A DNA stretch of 43,442 nucleotides. Origin: Candidatus Alistipes intestinigallinarum. GTDB taxonomy: Bacteria > Bacteroidota > Bacteroidia > Bacteroidales > Rikenellaceae. Shown here one piece after another: positions 34,858 through 43,442 of the stretch. Both the position numbers and the translations under genes were made by a program. Positions within the stretch are counted from its first letter, which is position 1, and each line of letters opens with the position of its first letter. Below the pieces are notes generated by a model, which worked only from the letters and a program-made list of their open reading frames with translations, ran no database searches and was not told the origin of the DNA. The DNA is taken from positions 1 through 43,442 of the forward strand of contig DXDA01000012.1 in the NCBI GenBank assembly GCA_019115745.1, in the 5' to 3' direction.

Positions 34858-34887
34858 AACAGGGAGCGCACGGCAGCGCTCCCTGTT
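34858..34887. terminator. Bidirectional terminator between PAP2 and nuclease genes
   Basis: AACAGGGAGCGC (34858-34869) and GCGCTCCCTGTT (34876-34887) form a perfect 12-base stem with a 6-base loop. It serves both converging units, although the T-run is short. Confidence 0.85.
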
Positions 34888-34912
34888 CGTTTGACCTGCC
34901 CTTCGGCCCGGA

Positions 34913-37078
34913 TCAGAATCCCCAGTCGGAGGGGTTGCACTGCTCCTTGACGGAAGCAGGCACGTCGGGGAAAAAGGTCAGCCCAGTCTTCTGCTCGATC
35001 TCGGAGACCGAAACGGCAATTTGCCGCAAAACGGTCCGGGCACTCGAAGCATCGTGTGAAGTGAAGGTATCCAGCCAGAATCCGACACACTGCAGTTCAC
35101 TGGCCGAACAATCCTGGATGGGTTTGCCGGTATTTCCGCTGCGGGTGCGCAGCAGCACCTTGTACTGGTGGGTGGGCATCACGCAGAGCTTCTGGTTCGG
35201 GTCGGGAGTCGGCTGGGTGTAGTCCGACGAATCGTAATCGGTCCAGTTGTCGTGCTGATAGTAGCATCCGGCCACCACGAAGAGCGTGTCGGCCACGATG
35301 TTCAGATTGGTCGAGTTGTCATCGGCCGTAATGTCATTGTCCCGGTCATTGGTTCCGGAGATCAGCGCCTCGATACAGCCCCAAACCTCGCCGAAGGTAC
35401 TGGCCTTGGCGTTGGGCTGCGGAGCGATGTTGGTCGGATAGAAGGTCTGCCGGTTAATCTCCTGATTTTTCCCGCCCCGTTCGCGCGACATGCAGAGGTG
35501 GCCCTTGGTCCAGGAGCCCGAACGCCCGAGGTTGTAGATGGTGTTCGTCGACCAGTACTGGTAGGGGTCGCTGCCGCTCGGGCCGTCGGACCGGTAGATC
35601 TTCGACTGATAGCTTGCATCGAGCGCCGGGTCGGGAGCCCACGGGTCGGGCGAGGTACGTCCGAAACCTCCCTCGCCGTAAACCGCGTGCAGCGGATAGG
35701 CCACCCAGATGGGGTTGTGGCGGCGCGTATCGTAGCAGTAGGAGTAGTTGCGGACCACCTTGTTGGAGTTGACCGAGCGGGTCCAGTGGGTATAGAAGGC
35801 GTAGTCGCCCGAGATCGTCGCCCGGTCGGAAGTGGGAGCCACCCAGTTTCCGGGCAGCTCGGCCCAGCGGTACTCCTTGCCGGACGCACCGAAGTCGACC
35901 ACCTGCCCTCCACCACCGGTCGTCAGGACAATATCGTCGAATTTCAGTCCATACTGAGTATCTATCCCCGTCGGGACAAAGCGGATGGAGATCTGCCCCT
36001 CGGCCTGTGCCAGCGTAAAGCCAACGACCGATTGGGTCCAGTTGTCATAGGTGGCAGCTCCGGTGTAGTTCAGGGATTTCCAGGTCGAGCCGTTGGCACT
36101 CACCGCCAGATCCATGTATGTTGCGGGGAAGGTCGACCCGAAGGAGAGCGTATAGTCGGTCTGCCCGGCAGGCAATGTAATATTCTGAATGATGAAATAA
36201 TCCGACGCCGGATCATCGAACATACGCGCATAGCTGCCACCCGAAGCTCCGGCATACTTCCCGTCGCTTCCATAAGGGGATGCAATCTGCACGTTATAGA
36301 CGGAATACTGCACCGTTGCAATCCCCGATCCGGTCTGGGTTTTCCAGGATTCATCCTGATTGGCCCAGGCCCAATCGGAACGATAGGCTCCAAAATCGAG
36401 GCTGAAGAGCGTCTCGCCGGAACTTTCGGCAGCCCGCGAGATCGTCACCGTGGCTATTTTAACGGTCGAGCCCTCTCCGGCCGTAACGGTCAGCGACGAG
36501 GTTCCGACCGGAGCCGCCGTGACGGTGATCGTCCCGTTGCCGCTCCCGGCCGCAGGGCTGAAGGCCAGGCCCGGATCGGATGCCGTCACCGTCCACGACG
36601 CATTCGAAGTCACGGTAATCCGGTTGGTCCCCGCGGCATCGAAAGTCAGCGTTTGGGGCGCGACCGAAAGGGTCGCCGCATCCGGTTCGGCAGCGGGCCG
36701 CGTCACCGTGGCATAGGTCGGGACAGACTTTCCCGAAGCGGTTTTCACCCCGAACTGGAGGGTTTGTCCCTCGGGCATCTCGGTCACGCAGAAGGAGCCG
36801 TTGCCCGATCCGGCCGCCGGAGATACGGAAACGCCCGCAACATCCGGTGTCCAATAGACCTGCCAGGCCGTATTGGCCAGGACCTGAATCGTATTCTTCG
36901 CAGGGTCCGATTCATCGAAAGTCAACGTCACGGGCTGAACCGCCGCATAGAGGTCATCATCCGAGGTGTCGTCGCCGCCACAGGCCGTCAAGAGCAAGAA
37001 GACGGCAGTCGAAAGCCCCAACAAGCGATACGGGAACTTTCGGAAACGCGCCAAAAAGGCAAGAGAGAGTTGTTTCAT
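34913..37078 (-). CDS. Surface lipoprotein with BACON-like domains and DNA/RNA non-specific endonuclease domain
   Basis: The 721-residue lipoprotein has the lipobox LLLTAC (Cys33) followed by GGDDTSDDD, the acidic type of signal linked with surface export. Two BACON/Ig-like domains (about 45-125 and 130-215) are followed by a jelly-roll-like domain (about 225-390) and a NUC1-type nuclease domain (about 395-715). The active-site region reads TKGHLCMS with His527, in place of the classical DRGH, and the magnesium-site asparagine is in YPTNIAPQ. It probably degrades extracellular nucleic acid for phosphate and nucleosides. The variant motif is common enough in Bacteroidota relatives for me to expect activity, but that is inferred. 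Confidence 0.88.
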   Translation of the reverse strand: MKQLSLAFLARFRKFPYRLLGLSTAVFLLLTACGGDDTSDDDLYAAVQPVTLTFDESDPAKNTIQVLANTAWQVYWTPDVAGVSVSPAAGSGNGSFCVTEMPEGQTLQFGVKTASGKSVPTYATVTRPAAEPDAATLSVAPQTLTFDAAGTNRITVTSNASWTVTASDPGLAFSPAAGSGNGTITVTAAPVGTSSLTVTAGEGSTVKIATVTISRAAESSGETLFSLDFGAYRSDWAWANQDESWKTQTGSGIATVQYSVYNVQIASPYGSDGKYAGASGGSYARMFDDPASDYFIIQNITLPAGQTDYTLSFGSTFPATYMDLAVSANGSTWKSLNYTGAATYDNWTQSVVGFTLAQAEGQISIRFVPTGIDTQYGLKFDDIVLTTGGGGQVVDFGASGKEYRWAELPGNWVAPTSDRATISGDYAFYTHWTRSVNSNKVVRNYSYCYDTRRHNPIWVAYPLHAVYGEGGFGRTSPDPWAPDPALDASYQSKIYRSDGPSGSDPYQYWSTNTIYNLGRSGSWTKGHLCMSRERGGKNQEINRQTFYPTNIAPQPNAKASTFGEVWGCIEALISGTNDRDNDITADDNSTNLNIVADTLFVVAGCYYQHDNWTDYDSSDYTQPTPDPNQKLCVMPTHQYKVLLRTRSGNTGKPIQDCSASELQCVGFWLDTFTSHDASSARTVLRQIAVSVSEIEQKTGLTFFPDVPASVKEQCNPSDWGF

Positions 37079-37105
37079 AACAGGTATCAGTTAAGAGAGA
37101 GAGGT

Positions 37106-37137
37106 TAAATATAAAAAAGTTTTCCCGAATAAACAAA
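37106..37137 (-). promoter_or_regulatory. Promoter of the nuclease lipoprotein gene
   Basis: On the minus strand TTTG (37134-37137), 20 bases, TATATTTA (37106-37113), one base off TAnnTTTG. The transcript would start about 20 bases before the start codon region, which contains a GA/CT repeat. Confidence 0.6.
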
Positions 37138-37166
37138 ACCGTCCAAGAATTGAATGGCCTGTCGGG

Positions 37167-37197
37167 TTGCGATTTTGCGCGTTTTTCACTACTTTTG
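37167..37197 (+). promoter_or_regulatory. lysS promoter
   Basis: TTG (37167-37169), 20 bases, TACTTTTG (37190-37197), with ATG 37233 36 bases further on. It excludes the longer reading frame beginning at 37167. Confidence 0.7.
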
Positions 37198-37232
37198 CAG
37201 GGATATACCACGAAACATCAAAAACTGAAGAT

Positions 37233-38957
37233 ATGGCAATCGAACTCAGCGAACAGGAACAGCTTCGCAGGCAGTCGCTCAAGGCCTTGCGCGACCTGGG
37301 CATCGAGCCCTACCCCGCCGCCCGCTACGAGGTGACGGCCACGGCGCGCGAGATCGCCGAAGGTTACAACGACGAGGAGAAGAACTTCCAGGAGGTCCGC
37401 ATCGCGGGCCGCATCATGTCGCGCCGCATCATGGGCAGCGCCTCGTTCTTCGAACTGCAGGACCACACGGGCCGCATCCAGGTCTACATCCGCCGCGACG
37501 ACATCTGCCCCGAAGGGGACCCGACGCTCTACAATACGGTCTTCAAGAAACTCCTCGACATCGGCGACTTCATCGGCGTGGAGGGGTTTGCCTTCCGCAC
37601 CAACACCGGCGAGCTCTCCGTGCACTGCAAGCGCTTCACCGTGCTGTCGAAGTCGATCCGCCCGCTGCCGGTCGTCAAGGAGAAGGACGGCAAGACCTTC
37701 GACGCCTTCACCGACCCGGAGATCCGCTACCGCCAGCGCTACCTCGACCTGATCGTCAATCCGCAGGTCAAGGAGACCTTCATCAAACGCGCCAAGATCA
37801 TCTCGACGATGCGCGAGTTCTTCAACTCGAAGGGCTATGTCGAGGTTGAGACGCCGATCCTGCAGCCCATCCCGGGCGGCGCCTCGGCGCGCCCCTTCAT
37901 CACGCACCACAACTCGCTCGATATCGACCTCTACCTGCGCATCGCCACGGAGCTCTACCTCAAGAAGCTGATCGTCGGCGGGTTCGACGGCGTCTACGAA
38001 CTGGGCAAGAACTTCCGCAACGAGGGCATGGACCGCACGCACAACCCCGAGTTCACCTGCATGGAGATCTACGTCGCCTACAAGGATTACCGCTGGATGA
38101 TGGAGTTCACCGAGCAGTTGCTCGAACGGATCTCGATGGCCGTGAACGGCACCACGGAGCTGACGATCGACGGACGGCAGATCTCGTTCAAGGCGCCGTT
38201 CCGCCGTCTGACGATGACCGACGCCATCCGCGAGAAGACCGGCTACGACATCACGGGCCAGACCGAAGAGCAACTGCGCGAGGCCTGCAAACGGCTCAAC
38301 GTCGAGATTGACGACACGATGGGCAAGGGCAAGCTGATCGACGCCATCTTCGGCCAGTATTGCGAGGAGGAGCTCATCCAGCCGACGTTCATCTGCGACT
38401 ACCCGATCGAGATGTCGCCGCTGTGCAAGCGCCACCGCGACAACAAGGACCTCACGGAGCGTTTCGAACTCTTCGTCAACGGCAAGGAGCTCTGCAACGC
38501 CTACTCGGAGCTGAACGACCCGATCGACCAGTTGGAGCGCTTCCAGGAGCAGTTGCGCCTCTCGGAGAAGGGCGACGACGAGGCGATGTTCATCGACATG
38601 GACTTCGTCCGCGCATTGGAATACGGAATGCCGACCTGCTCGGGCATGGGCATGGGTATCGACCGGCTGACGATGTTCATGACCGGCGAGACGTCGATCC
38701 AGGATGTGCTGTTCTTCCCGCAGATGCGTCCCGAGAAGAAGCCCGTAAACGATCCCGTCGAGGCCTATACCGCCATCGGCGTTCCCGAGGAGTGGGTGCC
38801 GGTGATTCAGAAGATGGGCTACCTGACGGTCGATTCGCTGCGCAAACTCGCTCCGGGCAAGTTCTTCAACGACCTCTGCGGCTTCAACAAGAAGAACGAA
38901 CTCGGGCTGAAGGCCCCCTCGATGGAGGAGGTCAAGGCGTGGTGCTCGGAGGAGTAA
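37233..38957 (+). CDS. lysS: Lysyl-tRNA synthetase, class II
   Basis: The 574-residue enzyme charges tRNA-Lys. An OB-fold anticodon domain (about 60-165) is followed by the class II core with [15 protein letters not shown] (motif 2) and [12 protein letters not shown] (motif 3). ATG 37233 begins [14 protein letters not shown], and the promoter lies just upstream. The C-terminal 65-70 residues after the core (from about 505) are an added helical domain that E. coli LysS lacks and that Bacteroidota enzymes usually have. Confidence 0.97.
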   Translation: MAIELSEQEQLRRQSLKALRDLGIEPYPAARYEVTATAREIAEGYNDEEKNFQEVRIAGRIMSRRIMGSASFFELQDHTGRIQVYIRRDDICPEGDPTLYNTVFKKLLDIGDFIGVEGFAFRTNTGELSVHCKRFTVLSKSIRPLPVVKEKDGKTFDAFTDPEIRYRQRYLDLIVNPQVKETFIKRAKIISTMREFFNSKGYVEVETPILQPIPGGASARPFITHHNSLDIDLYLRIATELYLKKLIVGGFDGVYELGKNFRNEGMDRTHNPEFTCMEIYVAYKDYRWMMEFTEQLLERISMAVNGTTELTIDGRQISFKAPFRRLTMTDAIREKTGYDITGQTEEQLREACKRLNVEIDDTMGKGKLIDAIFGQYCEEELIQPTFICDYPIEMSPLCKRHRDNKDLTERFELFVNGKELCNAYSELNDPIDQLERFQEQLRLSEKGDDEAMFIDMDFVRALEYGMPTCSGMGMGIDRLTMFMTGETSIQDVLFFPQMRPEKKPVNDPVEAYTAIGVPEEWVPVIQKMGYLTVDSLRKLAPGKFFNDLCGFNKKNELGLKAPSMEEVKAWCSEE

Positions 38958-38985
38958 CCCACCAGCCCTACGCCCGAAAACAACC

Positions 38986-40110
38986 ATGAAGAACGGTGTA
39001 GATACCCGGGAGAAACAGGCCATCGGACTCGTTCCGGGCAGTCTGGCAGCCATTGCATTGTGCGGGCTGACCCTGGGAGGACTGCTGCCCGGCATCATCT
39101 GGAAGGCGGTCGCCATCGTGCTCTGCGGTATGGTCTGGTTGCAGGCCTCGCGGAAGATACTGGTCCGCATGTCGCTCCTGCAGCGGCTTGGCTATCAGAC
39201 GCTGTGCTGCGTCGCGTTCCTGCTCCAGCCCCTGATCGAAACCGACGAGGCAACCTTTGCAGGGCGCTTCATGGCGAGACTCGTGGTCGTTTTCCTCTGG
39301 GCCTTGATCATTGCAATCATCTACAACATCATTTATAAAAACAAACCGAAAATGAGAAAGAAAATCGTTGCCGGCAACTGGAAGATGAATACGCTTCCCG
39401 CCGAAGGAGTCGAACTGGCAAAAGGGGTCGTCGCAGGTCGCGGCGAAGTATGCTCGTGCGTGAACTTCATCGTCTGCCCGCCGTTCACCCACCTTGCAAT
39501 GGTCGCCGAGGCCCTGAAGGGTTCGGACATCGAGCTCGGCGCCCAGAACTGCGCCGCCGAGGCCAAGGGTGCCTACACGGGTGAGGTCGCCGCACAGATG
39601 ATCGCCGCCCTGGGTTGCAAATACGTGATCCTCGGACACTCGGAGCGCCGCCAGTACTACGGCGAGACGTCGGAGACGCTCAACAAGAAGATGGCCCAGG
39701 CCTATGCCAACGGCCTGACGCCGATCTACTGTGTCGGTGAGAACCTCGACGAGCGCGAGGCCGGCAAGCACTTCGACGTGGTGAAGGCCCAGATCGAGGA
39801 GGTCGTCTACAACCTCACCGAAGAGCAGTTCAAGAACCTCGTGATCGCTTACGAGCCCGTTTGGGCCATCGGCACGGGCAAGACCGCCACGGCTGACCAG
39901 GCTCAGGAGATCCACGCCTACATCCGCAAGGTGCTGGCCGACAAGTTCGGTGCCGCAGCTGCCGAGTGCCCGATCCTCTACGGCGGTTCGTGCAAGCCGT
40001 CGAACGCTGCCGAGATCTTTGCCAAGGAGGATGTCGACGGTGGTCTGATCGGCGGTGCCGCCCTGAAGGCCGAGGATTTCCTCGCCATCGGCAAGGGATT
40101 TCAGAAATAG
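38986..40110 (+). CDS. Open reading frame joining a four-helix membrane segment to triosephosphate isomerase
   Basis: From ATG 38986, 28 bases after lysS, the frame runs without a stop through 122 residues and into the complete TpiA sequence (374 residues in total). The first 122 residues hold four hydrophobic segments (about 14-34, 36-52, 66-82 and 94-115) and end YKNKPK directly before [13 protein letters not shown]. The segment is not recognised. Either it is a genuine membrane-anchored TpiA, or a small membrane protein gene whose frame happens to be open into tpiA, which then starts separately at 39352. The A-rich sequence before 39352 looks like a normal Bacteroidota translation start and favours at least some independent TpiA. 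Confidence 0.5.
   Translation: MKNGVDTREKQAIGLVPGSLAAIALCGLTLGGLLPGIIWKAVAIVLCGMVWLQASRKILVRMSLLQRLGYQTLCCVAFLLQPLIETDEATFAGRFMARLVVVFLWALIIAIIYNIIYKNKPKMRKKIVAGNWKMNTLPAEGVELAKGVVAGRGEVCSCVNFIVCPPFTHLAMVAEALKGSDIELGAQNCAAEAKGAYTGEVAAQMIAALGCKYVILGHSERRQYYGETSETLNKKMAQAYANGLTPIYCVGENLDEREAGKHFDVVKAQIEEVVYNLTEEQFKNLVIAYEPVWAIGTGKTATADQAQEIHAYIRKVLADKFGAAAAECPILYGGSCKPSNAAEIFAKEDVDGGLIGGAALKAEDFLAIGKGFQK
39352..40110 (+). CDS. tpiA: Triosephosphate isomerase
   Basis: From ATG 39352 the product has 252 residues, the normal length. It interconverts dihydroxyacetone phosphate and glyceraldehyde 3-phosphate in glycolysis. The catalytic residues are in NWKMN (Lys), ILGHSERR (His) and [11 protein letters not shown] (Glu), with the phosphate loop [10 protein letters not shown] and GGAALK. 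An upstream in-frame membrane segment is described separately. Confidence 0.96.
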   Translation: MRKKIVAGNWKMNTLPAEGVELAKGVVAGRGEVCSCVNFIVCPPFTHLAMVAEALKGSDIELGAQNCAAEAKGAYTGEVAAQMIAALGCKYVILGHSERRQYYGETSETLNKKMAQAYANGLTPIYCVGENLDEREAGKHFDVVKAQIEEVVYNLTEEQFKNLVIAYEPVWAIGTGKTATADQAQEIHAYIRKVLADKFGAAAAECPILYGGSCKPSNAAEIFAKEDVDGGLIGGAALKAEDFLAIGKGFQK

Positions 40111-40168
40111 TCGATAACACGACACCCGGGAGGAAGGCAATGCCGCCCCGCGGGTCGAACAACGGCAG

Positions 40169-40197
40169 ACGGGTCCGAAAATTCGGACCCGTTTTTT
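40169..40197 (+). terminator. Terminator after tpiA
   Basis: ACGGGTCCGAA and TTCGGACCCGT form a perfect 11-base stem (40169-40192), followed by a run of six T. Confidence 0.92.
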
Positions 40198-40310
40198 CAT
40201 GCCGCTGCGCCCCGGTCCGGCTCTCCGGGGCTTCCGCGCTGGATTTTCGGCCGACAGGCTCAAAATCGGGGGCCAAACACCGGAGCCACGTACAAAATGA
40301 AACTTTTTCG

Positions 40311-40318
40311 TATATTTG
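40311..40318 (+). promoter_or_regulatory. -7 box of the MaoC-type gene
   Basis: TATATTTG, 21 bases before ATG 40340. It shows that the short upstream extension of the reading frame (from 40316) is not translated. Confidence 0.65.
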
Positions 40319-40339
40319 CAAACAGTAACCCCGAAAACC

Positions 40340-40804
40340 ATGAGCAAACTGATCATCCACGATTTCGACGATTTCGCCCGCTACACGGGTCAGGAACTGG
40401 GCGTCTCCGACTACCTGCAGATCACCCAGGAGCAGATCAACCTCTTTGCCGACGCCACGCTCGACCACCAGTGGATCCACGTGGATCCCGAGCGTGCCCG
40501 GACCGAGAGCCCCTACAAGACGACCATCGCCCACGGCTATCTGACCCTCTCGCTGCTGCCCTACCTCTGGGGGCAGGTCGTAGAGGTCGAGAACGTGAAG
40601 ATGCTGGTCAACTACGGCATCGAGAAGCTGCGCTTCAACCAGGCGGTTACGGTCGGCAGCGAAGTGCGCCTGCGGGCCACGCTCCTTTCGCTGACCAACC
40701 TGCGCGGCATTGCCAAGGCCGAGATCAAGGTCACCCTGGAGATCCGCGACTGCCCCAAGACGGCCATGGATGCCACGGTGGTCTTCCTCTACCACTTCAA
40801 GTAG
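40340..40804 (+). CDS. MaoC-family (R)-specific enoyl-CoA hydratase-like protein
   Basis: The 154-residue hot-dog-fold protein has the hydratase motif ADATLDHQWIHVDPERA, with the Asp and His of the catalytic pair, and IAHGYLTLSLLP. It hydrates (R)-specific enoyl-CoA or a related thioester. It is a single-gene unit between two terminators, so its pathway cannot be read from neighbours. Confidence 0.92.
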   Translation: MSKLIIHDFDDFARYTGQELGVSDYLQITQEQINLFADATLDHQWIHVDPERARTESPYKTTIAHGYLTLSLLPYLWGQVVEVENVKMLVNYGIEKLRFNQAVTVGSEVRLRATLLSLTNLRGIAKAEIKVTLEIRDCPKTAMDATVVFLYHFK

Positions 40805-40833
40805 CGCACCGGAACCGCCTTCCGGCTACGGAC

Positions 40834-40871
40834 AAAAAGCCGGACCCACTTCCTTGTGGGCCCGGCTTTTT
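40834..40871. terminator. Bidirectional terminator
   Basis: AAAAAGCCGGACCCAC (40834-40849) pairs with GTGGGCCCGGCTTTTT (40856-40871) with one mismatch and a 6-base loop. It has A-runs and T-runs for both converging genes. Confidence 0.9.
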
Positions 40872-40908
40872 CATTCCCCGTTCGGCATCGGAGCGCAGTC
40901 GCACGCGA

Positions 40909-41355
40909 TCAGTCGTCGATGTCGATCACCCGGAAATCCTTGTCGAACTCGATCTCGATGCCGTTCGACAACTCGATCTCCCACGTATAGGAGTTGCGTT
41001 CGATCTTCTTGATGATCTGGTTCGAGAAGTTGCTCTTGGCCACATAGTCGCTGATCTGCACCGGAACGATCGAGGCCGGCACGGCGGCATACTTGCGCTC
41101 CACGGAGGACCACTCGCCGTTCGAGCGGAAATCGACCTCGGTACGATCCGTATAGATCACCTCATACTCCGAGCCGACCAGTTTGGGGTCCTCCACGGCA
41201 TAGGCCAGCGTGAGGTCGGCGAAGTGGGTTTTCAGAAAGGTCTGAGCCGCAACGGGCAGTTTGTCGAGCGTAATCGGACGTTCGTTGTTATCGGCCAGCG
41301 AAGCGGTAATTCCGGCAAAGAGGAGAGCAGCGGTCAACAGGATCTTTTTCATCAT
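40909..41355 (-). CDS. Periplasmic PepSY-like (DUF2874-type) protein
   Basis: The product (148 residues from ATG 41355; a second ATG follows at once) has a signal peptide ending near ASLAD and two PepSY-like repeats, each with the tendency KLPxxAxxFLxxHFxD...EYEVxxxDxxEVDFxxNGEW, as in the putative beta-lactamase-inhibitor-like proteins of Bacteroidota. The second repeat begins near VPASIVPVQISDYV. These small periplasmic proteins may be inhibitors or sensors; the target is unknown. The frame continues to a TTG at 41361, which is not preferred. Confidence 0.82.
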   Translation of the reverse strand: MMKKILLTAALLFAGITASLADNNERPITLDKLPVAAQTFLKTHFADLTLAYAVEDPKLVGSEYEVIYTDRTEVDFRSNGEWSSVERKYAAVPASIVPVQISDYVAKSNFSNQIIKKIERNSYTWEIELSNGIEIEFDKDFRVIDIDD

Positions 41356-41846
41356 CGTCAATTTTTAATTGTTGAATAGTTTCGGTTTATTTTACGACAC
41401 AAAGATCGGGCGGAATTCTGAACGGAATCTAAAATTGCCCCTTCCCGCGCATTTTTTTCGTGAAAAGATTTCGAGATTCCGTCTTCTGGAGTCTGGTCCC
41501 CGGCTTCCGCCTCTTTCGGCGCATCGTCACGGTTCCGACCGAGAAGTTCGCCAGCAAAAAGAGTTTTTCATCGCAATATGCCGGAAGGATAGGTAAGGAG
41601 GAAGCATCAAGCGTCGACAAGGAACCGGGCTGGGAGACGAAAAAAATCCCCGAAAGGAGAACTGCCGCAGCGAGTTCCATCCTTCCGGGGATTTTGTTCC
41701 GCAATCGGGAGAGCATTCGGTCCGGGGAGTCTCCCCCCCCTTATCCTCTCGCTACCCCTCCCTTGCGGGAATTACATTTTTCGGTTCCTGCGGGAAAGAG
41801 TCCGGTCCGAGGTTTTCCACCCCGTTCCATCCCCCTCCCCCGGGAA
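41356..41846. other. Intergenic region between the PepSY-like gene and rplQ
   Basis: These 491 bases hold a weak -7-like GATCTTTG on the minus strand (41400-41407) for the PepSY-like gene, the probable terminator of the alpha operon (41643-41695), and one copy of a 15-base repeat of the rplQ 3' end (41766-41780). Minus-strand frames here cross the terminator hairpin and have no recognisable product. Confidence 0.6.
41643..41695 (-). terminator. Terminator of the rpoA-rplQ operon
   Basis: AAAATCCCCG (41643-41652) pairs with CGGGGATTTT (41686-41695), with further pairing of AAGGA and TCCTT and of AACT and AGTT inside. Read on the minus strand it ends in a run of seven T. It lies about 150 bases after the rplQ stop. 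Confidence 0.75.
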
Positions 41847-41855
41847 TTACATTTT
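41766..41855. repeat. 15-base direct repeat at the rplQ 3' end
   Basis: CGGGAATTACATTTT occurs at 41766-41780 and 41841-41855, in each case after a C/T-rich CCCCTCCC tract. The second copy contains the stop and last codons of rplQ. Confidence 0.7.
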
Positions 41856-42443
41856 CTTGCCGACGTTGGTCTTCTTGGCAGCCTTCGGAGCGGCAGCCTT
41901 GGCGGCCGTCGTCTTCGGAGCCTTCGGAGCTGCGGCCTTCTTGGCCGGAGCCTTCTTGGCCTCGCCCTCGACTACCGTAGCCTCCTCGACTGCATCGGTC
42001 TTCTTCGCAGCGCTCTTGCGCGAACGACGCGTCTTGGGTTTCGCCTCAGCAGCAGCGGCCGGCGTGATGCCGAGCGTGTAGGCCTCGTTGAAGTCCACGA
42101 ACTCGATGATGCACATGTCGGCGGCATCGCCCAGACGGAAGCCGGTCTTCAGGATACGGGTGTAACCGCCCGGACGCTCGGCAATCTTCGGAGCGATCGT
42201 ACGGAAGAGTTCCGTCACGGCCTCCTTCTGCTTCAGGTACGAGAATACGACGCGGCGCGAGTGGGTCGTGTCCTCCTTCGACTTGGTGACCAGAGGCTCC
42301 ACGAACTGCCGAACGGCCTTTGCCTTCGCAACGGTGGTTTCGATGCGTTTGTGCAGAATCAGCGACGAAGCCATGTTCGAAAGCATCGCCTTGCGGTGTC
42401 CTGCCTGACGGCCGAGGTGGTTGAAATTCTTATTGTGTCTCAT
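41847..42443 (-). CDS. rplQ: 50S ribosomal protein L17
   Basis: The 198-residue product has the conserved L17 domain in its first 120 residues ([20 protein letters not shown], then [18 protein letters not shown]). A tail of about 70 residues rich in Ala, Lys and Pro follows, and is common in Bacteroidota. It is 4 bases after rpoA, as in the standard alpha operon. Confidence 0.97.
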   Translation of the reverse strand: MRHNKNFNHLGRQAGHRKAMLSNMASSLILHKRIETTVAKAKAVRQFVEPLVTKSKEDTTHSRRVVFSYLKQKEAVTELFRTIAPKIAERPGGYTRILKTGFRLGDAADMCIIEFVDFNEAYTLGITPAAAAEAKPKTRRSRKSAAKKTDAVEEATVVEGEAKKAPAKKAAAPKAPKTTAAKAAAPKAAKKTNVGKKM

Positions 42444-42447
42444 TTAA

Positions 42448-43440
42448 TTAATCTTTGTCAAGTTTGTAGATTGATACGTCCATTCCGAACTTCAGGTTCA
42501 GAGAGGCCAGCAACTCGTCGAGCTCCGTGAGCGACTTCTTACCGAAGTTGCGGAACTTCAGCAGGTCGTTGCGGTTGAGCTTCACCAGATCGCCCACCGT
42601 GTCGACGTCGGCAGCCTTCAGGCAGTTCAGAGCGCGGACGCTCAGGTCCTGATCCGACAGCTTGGTCTTCAGCAGTTGGCGCATGTGGAGCACATCCTCG
42701 TCGAACTCTTCGGCACCATTGGTGTCCTCCATGTTGACGGTGATCTTCTCGTCGGAGAAGAGCATGAAGTGCTGGATGAGAATCTTGGCGGCCTCCTTGA
42801 GCGCCTCTTTGGGGTGAATCGACCCGTCGGTAGTAATTTCCAAATTCAGCTTCTCGTAGTCGGTCTTCTGCTCGACGCGGTAGTTCTCGATCGAGTACTT
42901 CACGTTCTTGATGGGCGTGAAGATCGAGTCGATCGGGAGGGTTCCGAACTCGCAGTCGGCAGGCGTGTTCTCCTCGGCGGGAACATAGCCGCGGCCCTTG
43001 CCGATCGTGAGCGTCATCTGCATCTTCGTTCCCGGGGCCAGGTGGCAAATCACCAGGTCGGGATTGAGGACCTTGAAGAACGACAGGTAATTCGAGATAT
43101 ATCCGGCAGTCAGCTCCGTCACACCCGCAACGTTAATGGACACTTTTTCGGCATCCTGGTTGTCGACTGTGCGGATAAAGCGAACCTGTTTGAGATTGAG
43201 GATGATGTTCAACATGTCCTCCATCACACCGGGAATAGCGGCAAACTCATGGTCGACACCGGCTACCTTGACAGTCGTAATCGCATACCCTTCGAGCGAA
43301 GAGAGCAGGATCCGGCGCAAAGCGTTACCGACAGTCATGCCGAATCCGGGCTCCAACGGTCGGAATTCGAACTTCCCGAACGACGAAGTGGATTCGAGCA
43401 TGATAACCTTCTCAGGTTTCTGGAATGCTAATATTGCCAT
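42448..43440 (-). CDS. rpoA: DNA-directed RNA polymerase subunit alpha
   Basis: The 330-residue product is complete in the window, starting two bases from its end. The N-terminal dimerisation domain (about 1-230) includes [16 protein letters not shown], and the C-terminal domain (about 255-320) includes [20 protein letters not shown]. It begins the visible end of the ribosomal alpha operon; the preceding ribosomal protein genes lie outside. Confidence 0.98.
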   Translation of the reverse strand: MAILAFQKPEKVIMLESTSSFGKFEFRPLEPGFGMTVGNALRRILLSSLEGYAITTVKVAGVDHEFAAIPGVMEDMLNIILNLKQVRFIRTVDNQDAEKVSINVAGVTELTAGYISNYLSFFKVLNPDLVICHLAPGTKMQMTLTIGKGRGYVPAEENTPADCEFGTLPIDSIFTPIKNVKYSIENYRVEQKTDYEKLNLEITTDGSIHPKEALKEAAKILIQHFMLFSDEKITVNMEDTNGAEEFDEDVLHMRQLLKTKLSDQDLSVRALNCLKAADVDTVGDLVKLNRNDLLKFRNFGKKSLTELDELLASLNLKFGMDVSIYKLDKD

Positions 43441-43442
43441 AA

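Noticed and set aside
35168..37108. 646-codon plus-strand frame opposite the nuclease lipoprotein
   Set aside because: No signal, domain or promoter; the minus-strand gene has a lipobox, domains and a promoter.
37218..39170. 650-codon open frame on the minus strand opposite lysS
   Set aside because: It mirrors the codon pattern of lysS, has no recognisable domain, and lies against a certain gene. GC-rich codon use keeps antisense frames open.
41429..41716. 95-codon minus-strand frame after rplQ
   Set aside because: It crosses the probable operon terminator hairpin and resembles no family, although it has one hydrophobic segment.
1..43442. Insertion sequences, prophage or toxin-antitoxin genes
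   Set aside because: No transposase, integrase or phage gene and no terminal inverted repeats with target duplications were seen on either strand.

Overview
The window looks like a chromosomal segment of a gut Bacteroidota, most probably Alistipes or a close Rikenellaceae relative. The evidence is a SusC/SusD pair, a hybrid two-component regulator, BACON domains, Bacteroidota-type promoters (TTTG, about 19-20 bases, TAnnTTTG) before most transcription units, lipoproteins with acid residues after the lipid cysteine, a lysine- and alanine-rich tail on ribosomal protein L17 and a C-terminally extended LysS. The genus is inferred from overall character, not from a marker search.

Region 1 (about 89-21839) is a polysaccharide utilisation locus (PUL) with an unusual gene set. 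The first unit carries a family 8 polysaccharide lyase (PL8), a degenerate M24 (creatinase/aminopeptidase-fold) protein, an M81 (MlrC-type) metallopeptidase-like lipoprotein and a full hybrid two-component sensor. The second unit carries SusC, SusD, a GH105-type unsaturated uronyl hydrolase, a BACON/M64 peptidase lipoprotein, a URO-D-fold protein with a methyltransferase-like zinc site, an ACS-type (hexuronate-like) MFS transporter and an aldo/keto reductase. A GntR/UTRA repressor gene with its own promoter closes the locus. The simplest model is that PL8 cuts a uronate-containing glycan, SusCD imports fragments, GH105 removes the unsaturated uronate, the MFS protein takes the monomer into the cytosol and the reductase begins its catabolism. 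The two amidohydrolase/peptidase-fold proteins, the M64 peptidase and the URO-D protein suggest that the substrate also carries peptide, amide or methyl groups. No sulfatase is present.

Region 2 (about 21840-23000) is a boundary: a strong terminator, a very AT-rich segment, a small unknown gene, hairpins and a tRNA-Ser(GGA) on the minus strand. Codon choice changes here from the PUL style (many cgg, cga and gga codons) to a GC-rich core style (cgc, ggc).

Region 3 (23015-34806) holds core and semi-core genes: a flavodoxin-like reductase diverging from two secreted phosphoesterase-type genes, a small cysteine-repeat lipoprotein, a tightly coupled minus-strand operon (LolC/E-like permease, ubiE/menG, LEA14-like lipoprotein, SPOR protein) and a divergent plus-strand operon (SDR, membrane zinc peptidase, SGNH hydrolase, MBOAT acyltransferase, PAP2 phosphatase) that probably modifies an envelope polymer.

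Region 4 (34913-43440) holds a surface nuclease lipoprotein, lysS, a tpiA reading frame that continues upstream in frame into a four-helix membrane segment, a MaoC-type hydratase, a PepSY-like periplasmic protein, and the rplQ-rpoA end of the ribosomal alpha operon.
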